Positions 32,765-44,740 of a DNA stretch of 64,000 nucleotides are shown in pieces. The DNA is from Sternotherus odoratus (Eukaryota; Chordata; Testudines; Kinosternidae), in NCBI GenBank assembly GCA_032164245.1, contig JAVMKO010000021.1, forward strand, positions 8,748,285 through 8,812,284, given 5' to 3'. Both the position numbers and the translations under genes were made by a program. The notes beneath the pieces were generated by a model. The model saw nothing but the letters and a program-made list of their open reading frames with translations, ran no database searches and had not been told where the DNA came from. How positions within the stretch are numbered: the stretch's first letter is position 1; each line of letters opens with the position of its first letter.

Positions 32765-35700
32765 TTACACACACATATGCCTCTGAAAAGTTTACTTGTT
32801 CGACTTCACCCTTTTTCTCCCCTTGTTGCTTTCACACAAAATAGCGGCATGTGTCTTTACCTGCCCAGCCCTCTGCATGAAGGATCCTCAGTGATCTCAC
32901 AGCTGTATCGCCCCTTTGAATAATTATCTCTGTACTGGCAATCCGGGGAGGGGTTTTGAGTACTGCTGTGTTCAGGATCCCGTCCTATTTGCTAAGGGAT
33001 TGCTTGAAATTGTTGGTCTCTATCAGTCACCTCCCATCAGTATTGCAGATACTTCAGGTGGCTGTTTGTCTAGGAATTTATATTACACCCATCAGTGAGG
33101 AATCCTTCCCAAGGGACTAGGGTGCATGCATGATGATAATTAGCACACAGAGGCACTGTCCCCTTTTGCAAAGGGGGGAGTCACGTCTCTTTGGTGCTGT
33201 GCTGGCCAGGGGGAGCTGAGAAACAGCTGGACACAAAGGGGTCCACCCCATGCACAGCAATCGCTCTTATCTGCCGTGTGGATAGTTTGAATTCAGGTCT
33301 CTCCCTTTTCTCCTACATCAGCTGTGCTGGCAGCATGGCAGGGAATCACCCAGACTTGCATCACTGTTTGCTTTCCCTCAGTACGGATCAGCTTGGGCTC
33401 CATGCTCTGCTCAGCCGGCTGATGGACCCTTGGCCTCACCGTGCCTCAGTTTACCCATCTGTGAAGACGGCTAACGATTCACGGAATAGATCTTGAGATG
33501 GTCCTCCCTGACTTGGAAGGCCGGGTTTGAGCTGCTGCCATCCGCAGGGCCTTTGTCAGTCTGCCGAAAAGCCCTTACGTTGTTGCCTAGACACACAACT
33601 ATTTTAGTGTTCTTCTGCGGCAGCACCTAGTCAAGAAATCACTCCTCCCCCACCCTTTGCTCTCTTCAGGGGTGAATTGCCAGTCAGTGGATTTTACAGG
33701 CCCTGAGAGTGATGGGGTTGTAAACTGACTTCCAGCTGGTGAGAAGGAAGAGTTTTCCCTTGATTATGCCGTACACAATTGGGTGCATTATACTGGGGCT
33801 TGTCCCTTCCATCTTAAGGGACACTGTCAAATGAAAAATGACGCTTCTGACTGAATATTTAACTCCTGTTGTTCCAAGGAATCCCTATGATCCTTCCAGA
33901 ATAGTGATTTTGGTCCATTTACTTTGCGCATTTGACAGCACTTTGTGTGCTGTCAGTTTCACTGTATCCCCCTGTCTGGTCAGTTACTTTCCCTGCTTTG
34001 GGTCTTTCACAGTCATAGGGGATAATCAAAACCATTTAAAAACAGGAGGGTGTAATTGTAAAACCACAAAAATTGGCCGGGAGGACTCAGAACAGGTGTA
34101 AAACTTGCAGCTACTTTCAACTTCTTTCCCTCCCCCGTTAAATTGATGGTTTCCCTTTAAGTTTAAATCATCCCATGCCGCTGGATTGTTGTCAGAGACA
34201 GAATACCAGATCAGAGAGACAATTGCTCTCTCCCGGCTAGCCAGTTTTATGGCTTTAAAGAAACAAACATTAAATGGAGATATGTGATGCTGCTAAATGA
34301 TCAGAAGATACGGTTGAAGGTCAGAATGTCTTGTCTCCTATCCACCTTGGTCACTCAGCCTTATCCCAGGAGGCCTGGCCAGCTTTAATAAGTGGCCAAA
34401 AGTTACATTTAGAAATGCCAGTGTTTGATTTAGGTGTCAGGGAATGGGGAGCTTTGTATTTCTAATCAGTAGGTGGATAGTTGAAAATCACCCCAGCAAG
34501 GCCACCCTGAGGCCTTTGAACCATTGTGAGCTTCAGTGTTGGACTTATTTGGATTCAAGAAATACGTCGTCGTGTATACGCATCTTCTTTCTAAGCTTGG
34601 CTCCCGTAGAACGGACGATCTGGTCGTAGTATCAGATCGTGCGGTGTGTCTTTTCTAAGCTAGCTAGCTGCATGGGCTACAGAGTGAATTAGACCTTTGT
34701 ATTATAGCAGTAACCCTTCGTGATGTTTTTCGCACGGCTGGGCTTACAGGTGGCGTTGCTGGCTATGATCCAACAGCTCTTTTTGACCTTTATCCCACTC
34801 TGATTAAATGTAACCTAATTATCGGACATTAGCCTGTGAGGCAGATTGGTATGTGCCCTAGCCTTTGAATGACCAAATCAATCAGTGACGGGCTTTGTTT
34901 ATTTGGAGGGGAGAAAAGAAACTAATCATGTGAACTTGGTACCCCTATTGTTTATAGTGTGGTTGTGTCTAGGAGCCCAAGTCAAGCATTGTGCTGGGTG
35001 CTGTCGAAATAGAGCAAAACCCCAAAGAGCAAAGGATTCCTTTCTCCCCTTCATTCGGGAAGAGATCGGTCTTCTACATAGATGCTTGGTTACCTTCTGG
35101 AGGAGCAAGCGTTATCGCTGATTTATATGTCCCTCTCGATGAGCTCTGGCCTGGATTGTTCTAGAGGTTGCCGAACACCATCTCCAATTGCTGTGCTTCA
35201 CCCCAGCAGTAGCTGCATTTCCGAATCGGTCAGCGTCGTGGCCTCTGTTTCAGTGAAAGGGTTGTAGATCGCTTCCATGTTCCGGAGACTTTCCGCCTGT
35301 ATCATTCTAACTGTGACGAAGCCTAGCCTGGTACGGATTGACATGGCATCTTCTTCACGGATACAGTGCCTGTCATTGAAAACGATACCTTAGCAGTTAC
35401 TGAAAGAGTTATTGGGGGTCTGTTCTTCTTGCTCCCCTCCCCCATTACAGGCTGCAGCCACCGTTCTTCTGTAGGGATCTCGGGCAACAGATCCTTCTCT
35501 CTACCCATCGCCAGGCCTCAAGATTTGGGGCATGATCCAAAGCCACTCAAGTCAGTGGCAAGACTCCCCCTGACTGCACAGGGCTTTGAAGGAAGCTGCC
35601 TGTGCAGTACTGGATCTTATTTTTCCTTCCCAGGCCTGTGGTCAGTGATGTTCCTTCCTTCCTTCTGGCCCCCAGCTGTCCCTTGGTGCCTCCCCCCCCC

Positions 35701-37144
35701 TCCAATACCTGCCACTGCTCCTGGCAATACCAGCAAGTCACCTTCGCTTGGGTGCTTCTGCTGAAATGATAAGCAGCAAGAAAGTTACCATCAGCCTTCC
35801 AGCTGTCACCTCCGCCCTTACTGAGCTGACTGGGTGCATTTCACATTTCCTGGAGTTGTTGTGTCAGGGTGTCTCCAGACGGCAACACCGCATTCATGCA
35901 CAGCCGGCAGGGTTTATCTTCACAGCCAGAACAGTGACTTTTAAAATTCAATACATTCTGCTGAGGTTGCCCAACGCCCCTAGACTGGCGCAGGTAGGGA
36001 TGCCTGACACTGCCCATGGCGAGAGCCTGTTCTCAGACCCTGGATTGTAGACTTGTGCATTCCCAAGCTTTGGAGTCATCTTTGATGGTGTGAAATTTAC
36101 CAGATGATGCTGGTGGCTGAAGGCTCTCCTATGGGCCTCCCCAGGAACACCCCCGGCAGCTCAGAATGTATAAATCACCCTGATGTTTCTGGTGGGGGGG
36201 TGTTGCCTGGAGGCCTGTCTTCTCCTGCTAAACTGTTCTGCTTAAAAAGGTGCAGCCATTCAAATGAAGGCCCCCCCATTCCAGACCTTGAGGAAGCAAT
36301 TAAGGAGCAATGATGCAAATATTGGTGCTGCCCTGGGAGGGATTGGCTAATTGCCTCCCCTGAAATCTGTTATCCCCGGCTTTTGTCCTGGTGTCAAATT
36401 AACTCTTTGCACTCCCAGCCCCCCTCCTGTTAACGAATAAAGAGGAAATTGTGGAGCCAATGATGGAAAGATTTGAAAGAGATTGAGGCTGCCCTGCATT
36501 TGCTGGCTAGACTTGGTCTGCAGCACTCCTGCCACACCAATGCTAGGATGTAGTCAGATGGACCACCCGTGTCCTCTCTCTGCGGTCTAGACGAGCCTAG
36601 GGCCAGATCTTCAGCTGCTGTAACCGGATGTAGCTTTATTGAATCAAGTGAGGCTGTCAGGATCTCACTCACAGTGGTTAAAATCTGGTGTCCTGCATGT
36701 AACAGCACTCCCAGGCATCACCTGCTGTGCCGATGGGAAAGCTGAAGAAAAATGCCAAGTGTAGGCAAAGCCAAAGTAGATTTAGTTCCTATTTTGTGAC
36801 GATGTTAGGGAGACTTGCTGGTATATTGAATGGCCACTTTTCACCTTCTTTAAACTTTAAATATTCCTCAATCTCTTGAGACGGTTTGATCTGCCTACCT
36901 TTAACTTCTCATTGCTTAGATACTACACTGATGGATAGATATAAATACTGCTGCCAGTTGTCAAGACAATGAATGAGACAATCCCCCTTATAAAAATGGA
37001 ATACAGTATTAGGTAATAATGGTCCCAAATGCTTCATATTATATTATGGTGATCTCAGGCTAGAACACTGGAGGTTTGTTTTTTTTTAATATAAATATGG
37101 GTCTTGAATGAATTTGGCCTAATGTGCTCATTCAAATTAAGTAA

Positions 37145-37215
37145 AGAAAGCAAGGAATACTTGTAGCACCTTAGAGACTAACTAGTTTGTTTCAGCTTTC
37201 GTGGGCAGCCTTCAT
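37145..37215 (+). repeat. Diverged relative of the Penelope-like terminus
   Basis: AATACTTGTAGCACCTTAGA, GACTAACTAG and AGCTTTCGTGGGCAGCC match the terminal repeat of the 26139 element with many differences. It probably comes from an older or different subfamily. Confidence 0.55.
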
Positions 37216-39284
37216 CTTTCCAGAGCATGTCAGTCGAGAGCTGCCATGTTCTGTCTGCCCTCCCTGGATGTTTAAAGATCTCTTGGCAGTTTTCATATTT
37301 GTAGCGGTTTGTCCAATATTTATCACAATAGTTCCCTCCTACTCCTGTTCTGTAGGGTGTTTATGTCAGTTGATCTCCTGGCTGATGCACTGCAAAAGTG
37401 GGCAGCTTTTAGGGATGGTTTCCTCAAGTTCCCCTCCACTTAGGGAGCAAGAAAACTGCGGTTTTCTTTTTTTAAAAAAATCGTATTTATCTCTCCAGTT
37501 GAGTTTATCTTTTCTTTCCCCATATTCCTTAAACCAACAGGGAATTTCCATCCCATCTCAACCTGATATTTAGAATTAACTGAAAATAGATCTTTGGTAA
37601 CATTCACTTCCTTTTTTGTGTAACCAACTTTTTAATTAACCTTATATAACTTCAGTTACAAAAGAGGAACCTTTGGGGGTGTGTGTGTGTGCAATTTCAG
37701 CTAGTGGCCAAATGGTGGCGCTTCTTAATACTGTAGTCCTGGGTTAAATCAGAGATTCTGATCCAATAAGAAGTTGTTTTTTGGGGGTAGGCAGCAAGGG
37801 GGGTTGTTCATTCAGTTGTATTCCATGTAGATTCTCTTGTAAATTGGTTCTGGATTCAGTGTGAGGTGTTGATCTCCTATGGGCCGTTTTAGTACATGCC
37901 AGTTGCTCTGTGAAAAATAATGGAAGTGGGATTAATTTGAAGTGTCCTATTCAGCCATGTGCATTGTTCAGTATAAAGTAGCTGAGATCAGCTGCACGCG
38001 GTACCCACTCTCTGTATTCCCTGGAGTAGATGATCCTTTTTCTGCCTGTCTTGGGTACCGATGTATATGCCCCCTCTTATCAGAGTATCTAAACGCCTTG
38101 CAATCTTTTAACATATTTTATCCCCACAGCACCTGTGAGAGGTAGGGATTATTGCTACTTTGCCAATAAAGAATTGAGGCACAGAGGGTATGTCCACATG
38201 GGGATACAAACCTCGGAGCCTGAATCAGCTGATCCGGTCCAGCTGCAGGATTTTTAGACATACCCCAGCTCAGAAATCAGTGGGAGCTACATGCCAACAT
38301 ACCTTTGAGGATCTGGGCTCATGCATAGCGCTCTAACCACTGTACCCTCCTCCTTTCACCTCCCACTCCAGAAGCGCTGAGTTTTTGGACAGCAGTAACT
38401 AGTTCACCTTCACTGCAGTGCGTTAGCTGCCTTTGAGGAGAAATGTAGTTCTTTAGCGGCAATCAGAGTATTCTCTAAGGATGGATGGACATCAAGCAGA
38501 AGGCTTCCAAGCATGTCCAAGCACTGAAGAGGGTGCGATGACAGCTGGAGCGTGTTGAGTGAGTTTAAAACAAGGCTCGCAGTCCCAAAGTATTCTTTAG
38601 TATTTAAAGAACAAATCAATATACTGTATGCTCCATGCACAGCATTCCACCAAGAGATTGGCCTGGGAATTTGCAAACTCCAGCTTTATAGTCATGCGAG
38701 AAACATTGTGCCTGGGATAGGCCTTTCCTCCCTACCAACGGCAAGCCTGTGGGTTTGTTTCTTAAATTCCACGCAACATCCAACAGCCTCTGATATTAAA
38801 ACAACCAGCCACATCCCCTGTAAATATCAACCTTTTTACTGTTGTACCTGTTTAACAAATACACCATGACACAAACAGTCCAAAAAGACAGATTCATACA
38901 GATACAGCAAAGTAGTAAAAATATTAAAATAGAGTCATTTGCAAGCTCTATTGCTACCATATAGGCTCCGCCTTGTAGACCTAGGCGTAATAAAAATCCC
39001 CTGCCTATACTGCCCTAGAAATGCTTTGCCACTGTAGGAATGCCACCTCCTCGAACACAGTTAGCTATGCCTACAACACTCTCCTGTTCACAGCGCTGCA
39101 GCTACACTGAGGGGTTTGTCAGCATGGTTATATTGGTCAGGGGGGTTCTGTTTTTATACCCCAGCCTGATAGAGGCTCCGTTGGAGACGTAGGGTATGTG
39201 TATGTACAGCCCCTAGCACAACAGTGCCCAGCTCTCAGCTGGGACTTCTAAGTACACTATAAATAATCAAGAATTATAAATAAT

Positions 39285-39370
39285 CTGACGAAGTGGGTAT
39301 TAGCCCACAAAAGCTTATGCTTCAATACTTTAGTTAGTCTTTAAAGTGCCACAGGACTCTTTGTCACTTC
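39285..39370 (-). mobile_element. Solo Penelope-like terminus with target duplication
   Basis: An 86-bp insertion from CTGACGAAGTGGGTATTAGC to GACTCTTTGTCACTTC, the reverse complement of the left terminus at 26174. It is flanked by a perfect 10-bp direct repeat TATAAATAAT at 39275-39284 and 39371-39380. It lies 0.7 kb upstream of the MYCL promoter. Confidence 0.75.
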
Positions 39371-39939
39371 TATAAATAATCAAATAACTTTGCAGAAAAG
39401 TGAGTATAGTCTGAACACAGTACTGTAAGAGATATGATCCACCACTCCCACAGTCTAGCCTCTAAACTACAGGCTAACCTGAGTGGGGAAAAAAACCCTC
39501 TCTCAAAATTTACCAAGATGAGCAACGTGAGCCTTGTTTGTACGGAGGGGAAACTGAGTCACACACCACTCAACAACCAGTCAGTACCAGAGCTGGGGGT
39601 AGGACTCAGTGTTTCTCTCTCATCCACAGCTGTCCCAGATGGACTTGGGCTAACAGAGTAGCCGGTGGGTTTGTGACAGTGGTTTGTAGGCGGCGGGGGG
39701 GGGGGGGGATATGTGTGGGCAGTAATTTGGGTGTTTGTAGTGTAGGGAAGATTCAATGGCCCTCCTAGTGCCTGCAAACAACCCCCCCCCCAATGGATGC
39801 GACCCCGCTGCTGGCTGCTTCCCCTCTAAGTGGGCTGCGGTGGGACCCCCCCAGTCAGCTGCTCGGCTGTCCCATTGCCAGGGAGCCGCCAGCGGGAACA
39901 GCTGAGCTGGGCGGAGCCCAGCGGTGATTTACAAGGAAT

Positions 39940-40049
39940 CGCCCCGCCCACTATGCAAATCTCAGCCCCCTGGTTGGGGGCCGGCTTGAGGGAGGCGGGG
40001 CCAGCCGCCGCAGCCGGGATATAAGGCGGTGGGGGAACAATGCGCCCCA
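39940..40049 (+). promoter_or_regulatory. Probable MYCL core promoter with octamer, GC boxes and TATA box
   Basis: Within a CpG island there is a perfect octamer ATGCAAAT at 39953-39960, GC boxes (CCCCGCCC near 39942 and GGCGGGGCC near 39994) and a TATA-like TATAAGG at 40020-40026. This predicts initiation near 40050. The octamer binds POU factors and the GC boxes bind Sp/KLF proteins in general. Use in this animal is an inference. Confidence 0.6.
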
Positions 40050-40130
40050 GCCCGGGCGCTGTGATCGTGGGAACTGGCTGCGGGGGGGTGCGGGCTGCAG
40101 TCGCCGCTTGGAGCAGGACGCGGAGGAAAG
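40050..40130 (+). other. MYCL: Probable MYCL non-coding exon 1
   Basis: The region between the TATA-like box and a good donor (GAAAG then GTGACT at 40131) is the likely 5' untranslated exon. MYC family genes usually have a non-coding first exon, and an acceptor (TCCCCAG, ending 40566) sits three bases before the ATG at 40570. The start is only approximate. Confidence 0.55.
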
Positions 40131-40303
40131 GTGACTCCAGGGGGGGCCGTGGGACTGACCTCCCCGCACACACACTCGGGGGCTGTAGTTTTGTGACCCT
40201 GGGAAACTTGGAGGCAGCGCGATTCCCCCACCCCCACCCCCAGCGCCTCTGCCCTGCTCCAAGCCGGGCAGCGGGGACCGACCCGTTTGTAACTTACCCG
40301 CCC

Positions 40304-40309
40304 CACGTG
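40304..40309. promoter_or_regulatory. Canonical E-box CACGTG in MYCL intron 1
   Basis: A perfect CACGTG inside the CpG island, about 250 bp downstream of the predicted start site. This is the preferred site of MYC-MAX and related bHLHZip dimers, so autoregulation is possible. Confidence 0.5.
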
Positions 40310-40569
40310 CGTGGGGGTGCGCGATGGTTTCCACGGGGTGACTCCGGTTTAGGGCGTTGGGGTCCCTAGTGGGCGTGGTCCGCTCCCCCTGTGTGGTGGT
40401 GGGGGGGCGGTTGGGACCCCCGTGGTGGGTGCGTCCAATGGGGATGTGATTACGCGCGGGAGGATGCAGCGAACGCCCCATGATGTTGGGGTGTTTCCCC
40501 GGCTTGCGGGGGGGGGGGGGGGGGGCTGGTCTACATGCTGCTAACCCTGCGCTTTGGGATCCCCAGGCG

Positions 40570-41077
40570 ATGGAGTTCGACTCCTACCAGCATTACTTCT
40601 ACGACCATGACTCGGGGGAGGATTTCTACCGCTCCACCGCCCCCAGCGAGGACATCTGGAAGAAATTCGAGCTGGTGCCCACTCCCCCCCTGTCCCCTCT
40701 GTGCAGCGCGGGGGGAAAGGCGTACTGCCCCGGGGCAGGGGAGAGGTCCGACTGGCTCTCCCACTGTTGCCTGGCCGGGGAGGAGCCGGAGTATCTGCTC
40801 GACCCCGGGGAGATCTTTGGGAACCTGAGCGCCTTCGTGCTCCAGGACTGCATGTGGAGCGGCTTCTCCGCCCGGGAGAGGCTGGAGAAAGCGATGACCG
40901 AGAAACTCGCCACGGGCACGCAAAGGGTTAATCCGCCCAAGCCCTCCTTTGCCCAGGACTTCGGGTTCAACACCTCGGCGAGCGAGTGCGTGGATCCTGC
41001 GGCCGTCTTCCCCTGCCCCTTGGCGGAGACTAAACACCCCCCGGCCTCCTCCGGGGCCGAGAGGCCGTGCGATTCTG
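40570..41077 (+). CDS. MYCL: MYCL exon 2 coding part (residues 1-169 and part of Glu170)
   Basis: Carries the transactivation region with Myc boxes I and II. It ends TGC GAT TCT G before a GTAAGG donor at 41078, so Glu170 is split G|AG. If intron 2 is retained, the frame continues for 13 more residues to a stop at 41116-41118. Confidence 0.96.
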
Positions 41078-44000
41078 GTAAGGGGTTCCACAAACCCACC
41101 CAAGTTCCCTTGCACTAAATCACCCCGGGACCTCTCCGCTTTCTCCAGCATTGCAGCCCCCGCCGTGCCAGTCCCGTGTCCACACGTGTGTTGGTAAACA
41201 GTCTGGGACCGGCTCTCCGGAAGCCCGGCCTCCTTTTGTTGTGACTCCCAGCTAGTGCGAAGCCCCCGGACAGGAACAAAGGGAAGCTGAACGGTCTCTA
41301 GGATGTTTGCTTGGGGAAACCCCTGCCCATTGCAGGGAGAGGGTGGCCCTGGAGGGACCTCAGATTGCTGCTGCTGCTTTCCCTCCTGCTACGAGACCGC
41401 TCGGGGGCAGGCTCTCCGAGCCTGGGAGCTCGCTGCACTGGGAAGTTTGTAGCTGGCTTCAGGTCCTCTTGCAATGCTTTCCATCGCAGCCATATTGCTG
41501 TTCTTTCGGCTGGATGTGCTTGAGGGGCTCCCCCACCACTAGGTTTCAGCTGATCCCCACAGCTCCCCCTTGCAGCCTGGCAAGGGAAGTCTGTCTGTCT
41601 CCTGCGGGCCCCCTAGGAGAAAAGGCAAAATCTCTGGGTAGGCTTCGAGCGTCCCAAACCAATTGTTCATGTCTCTGGGGACATCCCGTGTTGGTATGTG
41701 GGGGGTGGAGGCAAGCTACCAAGCAATTAGCTGCAACTCCTAATTCTTTGCAGCACCCTAGCGCTGCCTCTGCAAAAGGATCCTGTCTCCTTGGTCCTAT
41801 CCAGTTCAACAATACAGGGAAACTCGTGTTAAATACTCGGCTGAGACTTGAAGGTGAAAAGTGATCGAGGGAATGGGGTGTTTAAACCACCCCAATGAAG
41901 TCTGAACCGTGAGCTGTAGGGGGTGGAAGTGGAATACACGCAGTTCTTTAATTAAAAAAAAAAATTGAATCCGTAAATATGTCCCTTAATGGCAGGCAAA
42001 AATCTTCCCCCATCACCAATAGATTGTTGTGCTCCCTGTGGAAATGACCAGATGGCGGAGGTGTGGCTTCAATCCACCTAAACTTCAGGCGCGATTTCAA
42101 TGACTGCCCTCTGAAATGAAGGGAGTGTGGTGGAAGTGCTGACCCAGCCTTGGGGGTGCAGGGCCAGACACCTCATGAGACGCCTTAATACCCGAGTCTG
42201 ACTGAGTCAGCGATGAGTAATTTGGTTGACTCATTCCGGGGATGAGGTAGCTGGGCCAAGAAGCACCTTGAGGACTACGATTTAATTAATTAGGATGATG
42301 GAGATCGTAAAGAGGCTGCAGGCTTTGAAGGGTTTAATCTCCGTGGGGGGGAGGGGTGACTATTCATTATTTGTACTTTAATTTTGCTACTTCGCTGACC
42401 TGCACTTTACCTGATCGGAATCCAGGGCCCCGGCCACATGGTCCCAGAACAAAAAGCAACAGATTGCTGCAAACAATGAGGGGGGGCCCTTAGTGAGTGA
42501 CTCGGGCATTGGCCAATGAGGGAGGGGGAGCTTTGCAACAGCAGCAGCAACATTCCAAGCGCCTGCTGAGGCAGCCAATGGCCACCCGGCTGAGAGGAGG
42601 GGCCCAACCCGTCAGATTTTATTAATGGGGAAATGATACTATTGTCTGCACAATGGAAGTTTGTGACAAAAGAGGAGCAAAAAGTGCACCCGGTAAAAAG
42701 CAACCAGGAAATAGCCTTGACTATCAGGATGGGGGTGTGACCTAAAACAATAAAACCACAGTAGCAAATTCTAGTTTGATCACCAAGTGGTGCAAGGACT
42801 CTGAAGGATAATATCTCTAGCATTAGGGGTGCATGGGGGACTACTCTCTGCATTAGACCGCACTGAGGATTGTGGGAGTCAAGAGCCCTGGGTCCTAACC
42901 TCTGCTCTGATTTAACAATCTATTGGTATGATATTGGTACTGGTGAAGTGCAAAAAGAGACCAACCACCACTCTCCGCTAGGAAAGCACTTCACTCTGTA
43001 TTGAGGGTCTTATTCACTGACTGGCTGCGTGACCTGCAAATATAAAATATAAACGGCTCTGCCTCTGTTTCCCCAACTGTAAAATGGAGGCAATACCCAT
43101 CTTGAAGTGTTGAGTGAGTGAAAGGCATTGGTAATGCACAGGATTACTAAGCCAGTTGGAATGCCATGCACAAGGGATACAGGCTGTTTTTTGAGCTTTA
43201 CAATCTCCTGGGGAAAGACCAAGTGACTTGGGAAAGTGGCAAGGAGTGAGTTTATAGTAGCCGTTCTAATTCAGGGATGGCTAGAGTGGAGTTTTAAAGC
43301 ATTGGGTCTGTTCCTCTTTGTTTACAGCTTTGATAACCTTTCCCCTCAGCCCCTTTCTTTAAGGCTGAATATGTTTGGAGATGGTGAGAGGAGGAATGTT
43401 AAATGGTGGATGGCTTAGAGGTTCCTTGAACCCGATGGCAAAATGTCCCCTCTCCCCCACTGTGTCAGAGGGGAGGATTGTCTGCCGCCCTGTCTCTTTT
43501 CTCCCCCCCCCCCCCAGCTGAATGGGGAGAGGCGAATACCAGGGTGGGGGATGAATAGGATTTATAACTTGTGAAAAGTAACAAGTCACTAAAGTGCGAA
43601 GCTGCAGTGAACAGGAACAAAGGGCAACTCAGCCCCCAGATCCCTCATTTACAATTCCAATGGACCATGAAAGAGCCTGAAGAGCAGGGGGAAGATCTTT
43701 ATCCTTCAACTCCATCCTCCGCCACTAAGGCTCTGGCTCTCCTCCTTTCTGCTGGGGGAGCTGAGGATGGGTGCAGCTGGGGGTGCAGGAATTTGTGGGG
43801 TCTTTGTTCTTCCCTTACCAGGATGCGTAAGGGAAACAGTGGAAAAAAATCCACGTCCCATTTTCTGAATGCCTGAAGCTAAGGAGAGAAATGTGGGACA
43901 GACCAATTCAATCATCCTTCCTGGGGCAGAATTGTTTTGTGCAATGCACTGGGAGGTATGCAATATGATCCTCTTCCTGATAAATTTAACCTAGCAAGGT

Positions 44001-44740
44001 GACTGTAATCTCCAGAGAGTAAAGAGGTACCAGAGATCCATGCATCACGCATGGTCCTGCACCATGGTCTCCTCTTTGGGCATGTTGCTGCCCCATTCTA
44101 AGAGGCTGGTGAAGGGGTAGCTGAAGGGAATAGTCTTCCAAGTGCTGAGTTGTTTTGCTTGCATGTGTTTTGAACAGAGGGTGAAGAGATAGATGTGGTG
44201 ACGGTGGAGAAGAGACAATCGCTCAGCATGAGGAAACCGGTCACCATCACGGTGCGAGCAGATCCCCTGGACCCCTGCATGAAACACTTCCACATCTCCA
44301 TCCATCAGCAACAACACAACTACGCTGCCCGCTCTCCACCAGACCCCTGCTCCCAGGAGGAGGCCTCGGAGAAGGAGATCAAGGAGGAGCCCCCCAGCAG
44401 CCCAGAGCAAGCTACCGAGAGTTCATCGCCTGAGCCTTGCCTGCTGAAAACGGGGAGCCCCCCGAGCTCGGATAGCGAGGACATGGCCAAGAGGAAAAAC
44501 CACAACTACTTAGAACGCAAGCGGCGGAACGATCTCCGCTCGCGCTTCCTGGCGCTGCGGGATCAGGTCCCCAGTCTGGCTAACTGTCCCAAAACCCCCA
44601 AAGTGGTGATCCTGAGCAAAGCTTCGGAGTATCTGCAGTCGCTGGTTAGCGCTGAGAGGAGGATGACTGCGGAGAAAAGGCAACTGAAGTTGAGACAGCA
44701 TCAGCTGCTGAAACGAATCGCCCATCTCAAGGGACGTTAG
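40570..44740 (+). CDS. MYCL: MYCL, L-Myc bHLH-leucine zipper transcription factor (complete; join 40570-41077, 44178-44740)
   Basis: L-Myc pairs with MAX and binds E-box DNA in the nucleus to control growth genes. Two coding exons of 508 and 563 bases give 356 residues. The N-terminus MEFDSYQHYFYDHDSGEDFY is diagnostic for MYCL. Myc box I is at 30-43 (WKKFELVPTPPLSP, with Thr38 and Ser42 at the positions of the c-Myc phosphodegron). Myc box II is at 93-106 (DCMWSGFSARERLE). The central block RKPVTITVRADPLDPCMKHF (residues 188-207) is L-Myc specific. The basic helix-loop-helix runs about 274-326 (RKNHNYLERKRRNDLRSRF) and the leucine zipper from there to the C-terminus (KGR). The acidic central region is shorter than the mammalian one I recall. 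The start is set by family alignment and lies just after an acceptor. Confidence 0.97.
44178..44740 (+). CDS. MYCL: MYCL exon 3 (end of Glu170 to residue 356)
   Basis: Acceptor TTTTGAACAG, then AG completing Glu170 and GEEIDVVTVEKRQSLSMRKP. It encodes the conserved central block, an acidic Ser/Pro/Glu-rich stretch (about 222-272), and the whole DNA-binding and dimerisation region. The stop TAG is at 44738-44740. Confidence 0.97.

Larger units (their letters stand above)
14351..40000. other. MFSD2A-MYCL intergenic region, no gene supported
   Basis: About 26 kb without a coding exon I can recognise. Open frames here are short or GC-driven. The identifiable content is mobile-element debris and simple repeats, listed separately. 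Enhancers for the divergent genes could lie here but cannot be named from sequence alone. Confidence 0.65.

Noticed and set aside
39700..39710. Poly-G runs as functional elements
   Set aside because: Runs of G or C longer than ten bases occur at many places here, and their exact length may be a sequencing or assembly artefact, so I draw no conclusion from them.
40480..40569. Upstream in-frame extension of MYCL (MLGCFPGLRG...)
   Set aside because: It overlaps the intron 1 acceptor and a long G run. Family alignment starts at MEFDSYQHYF.
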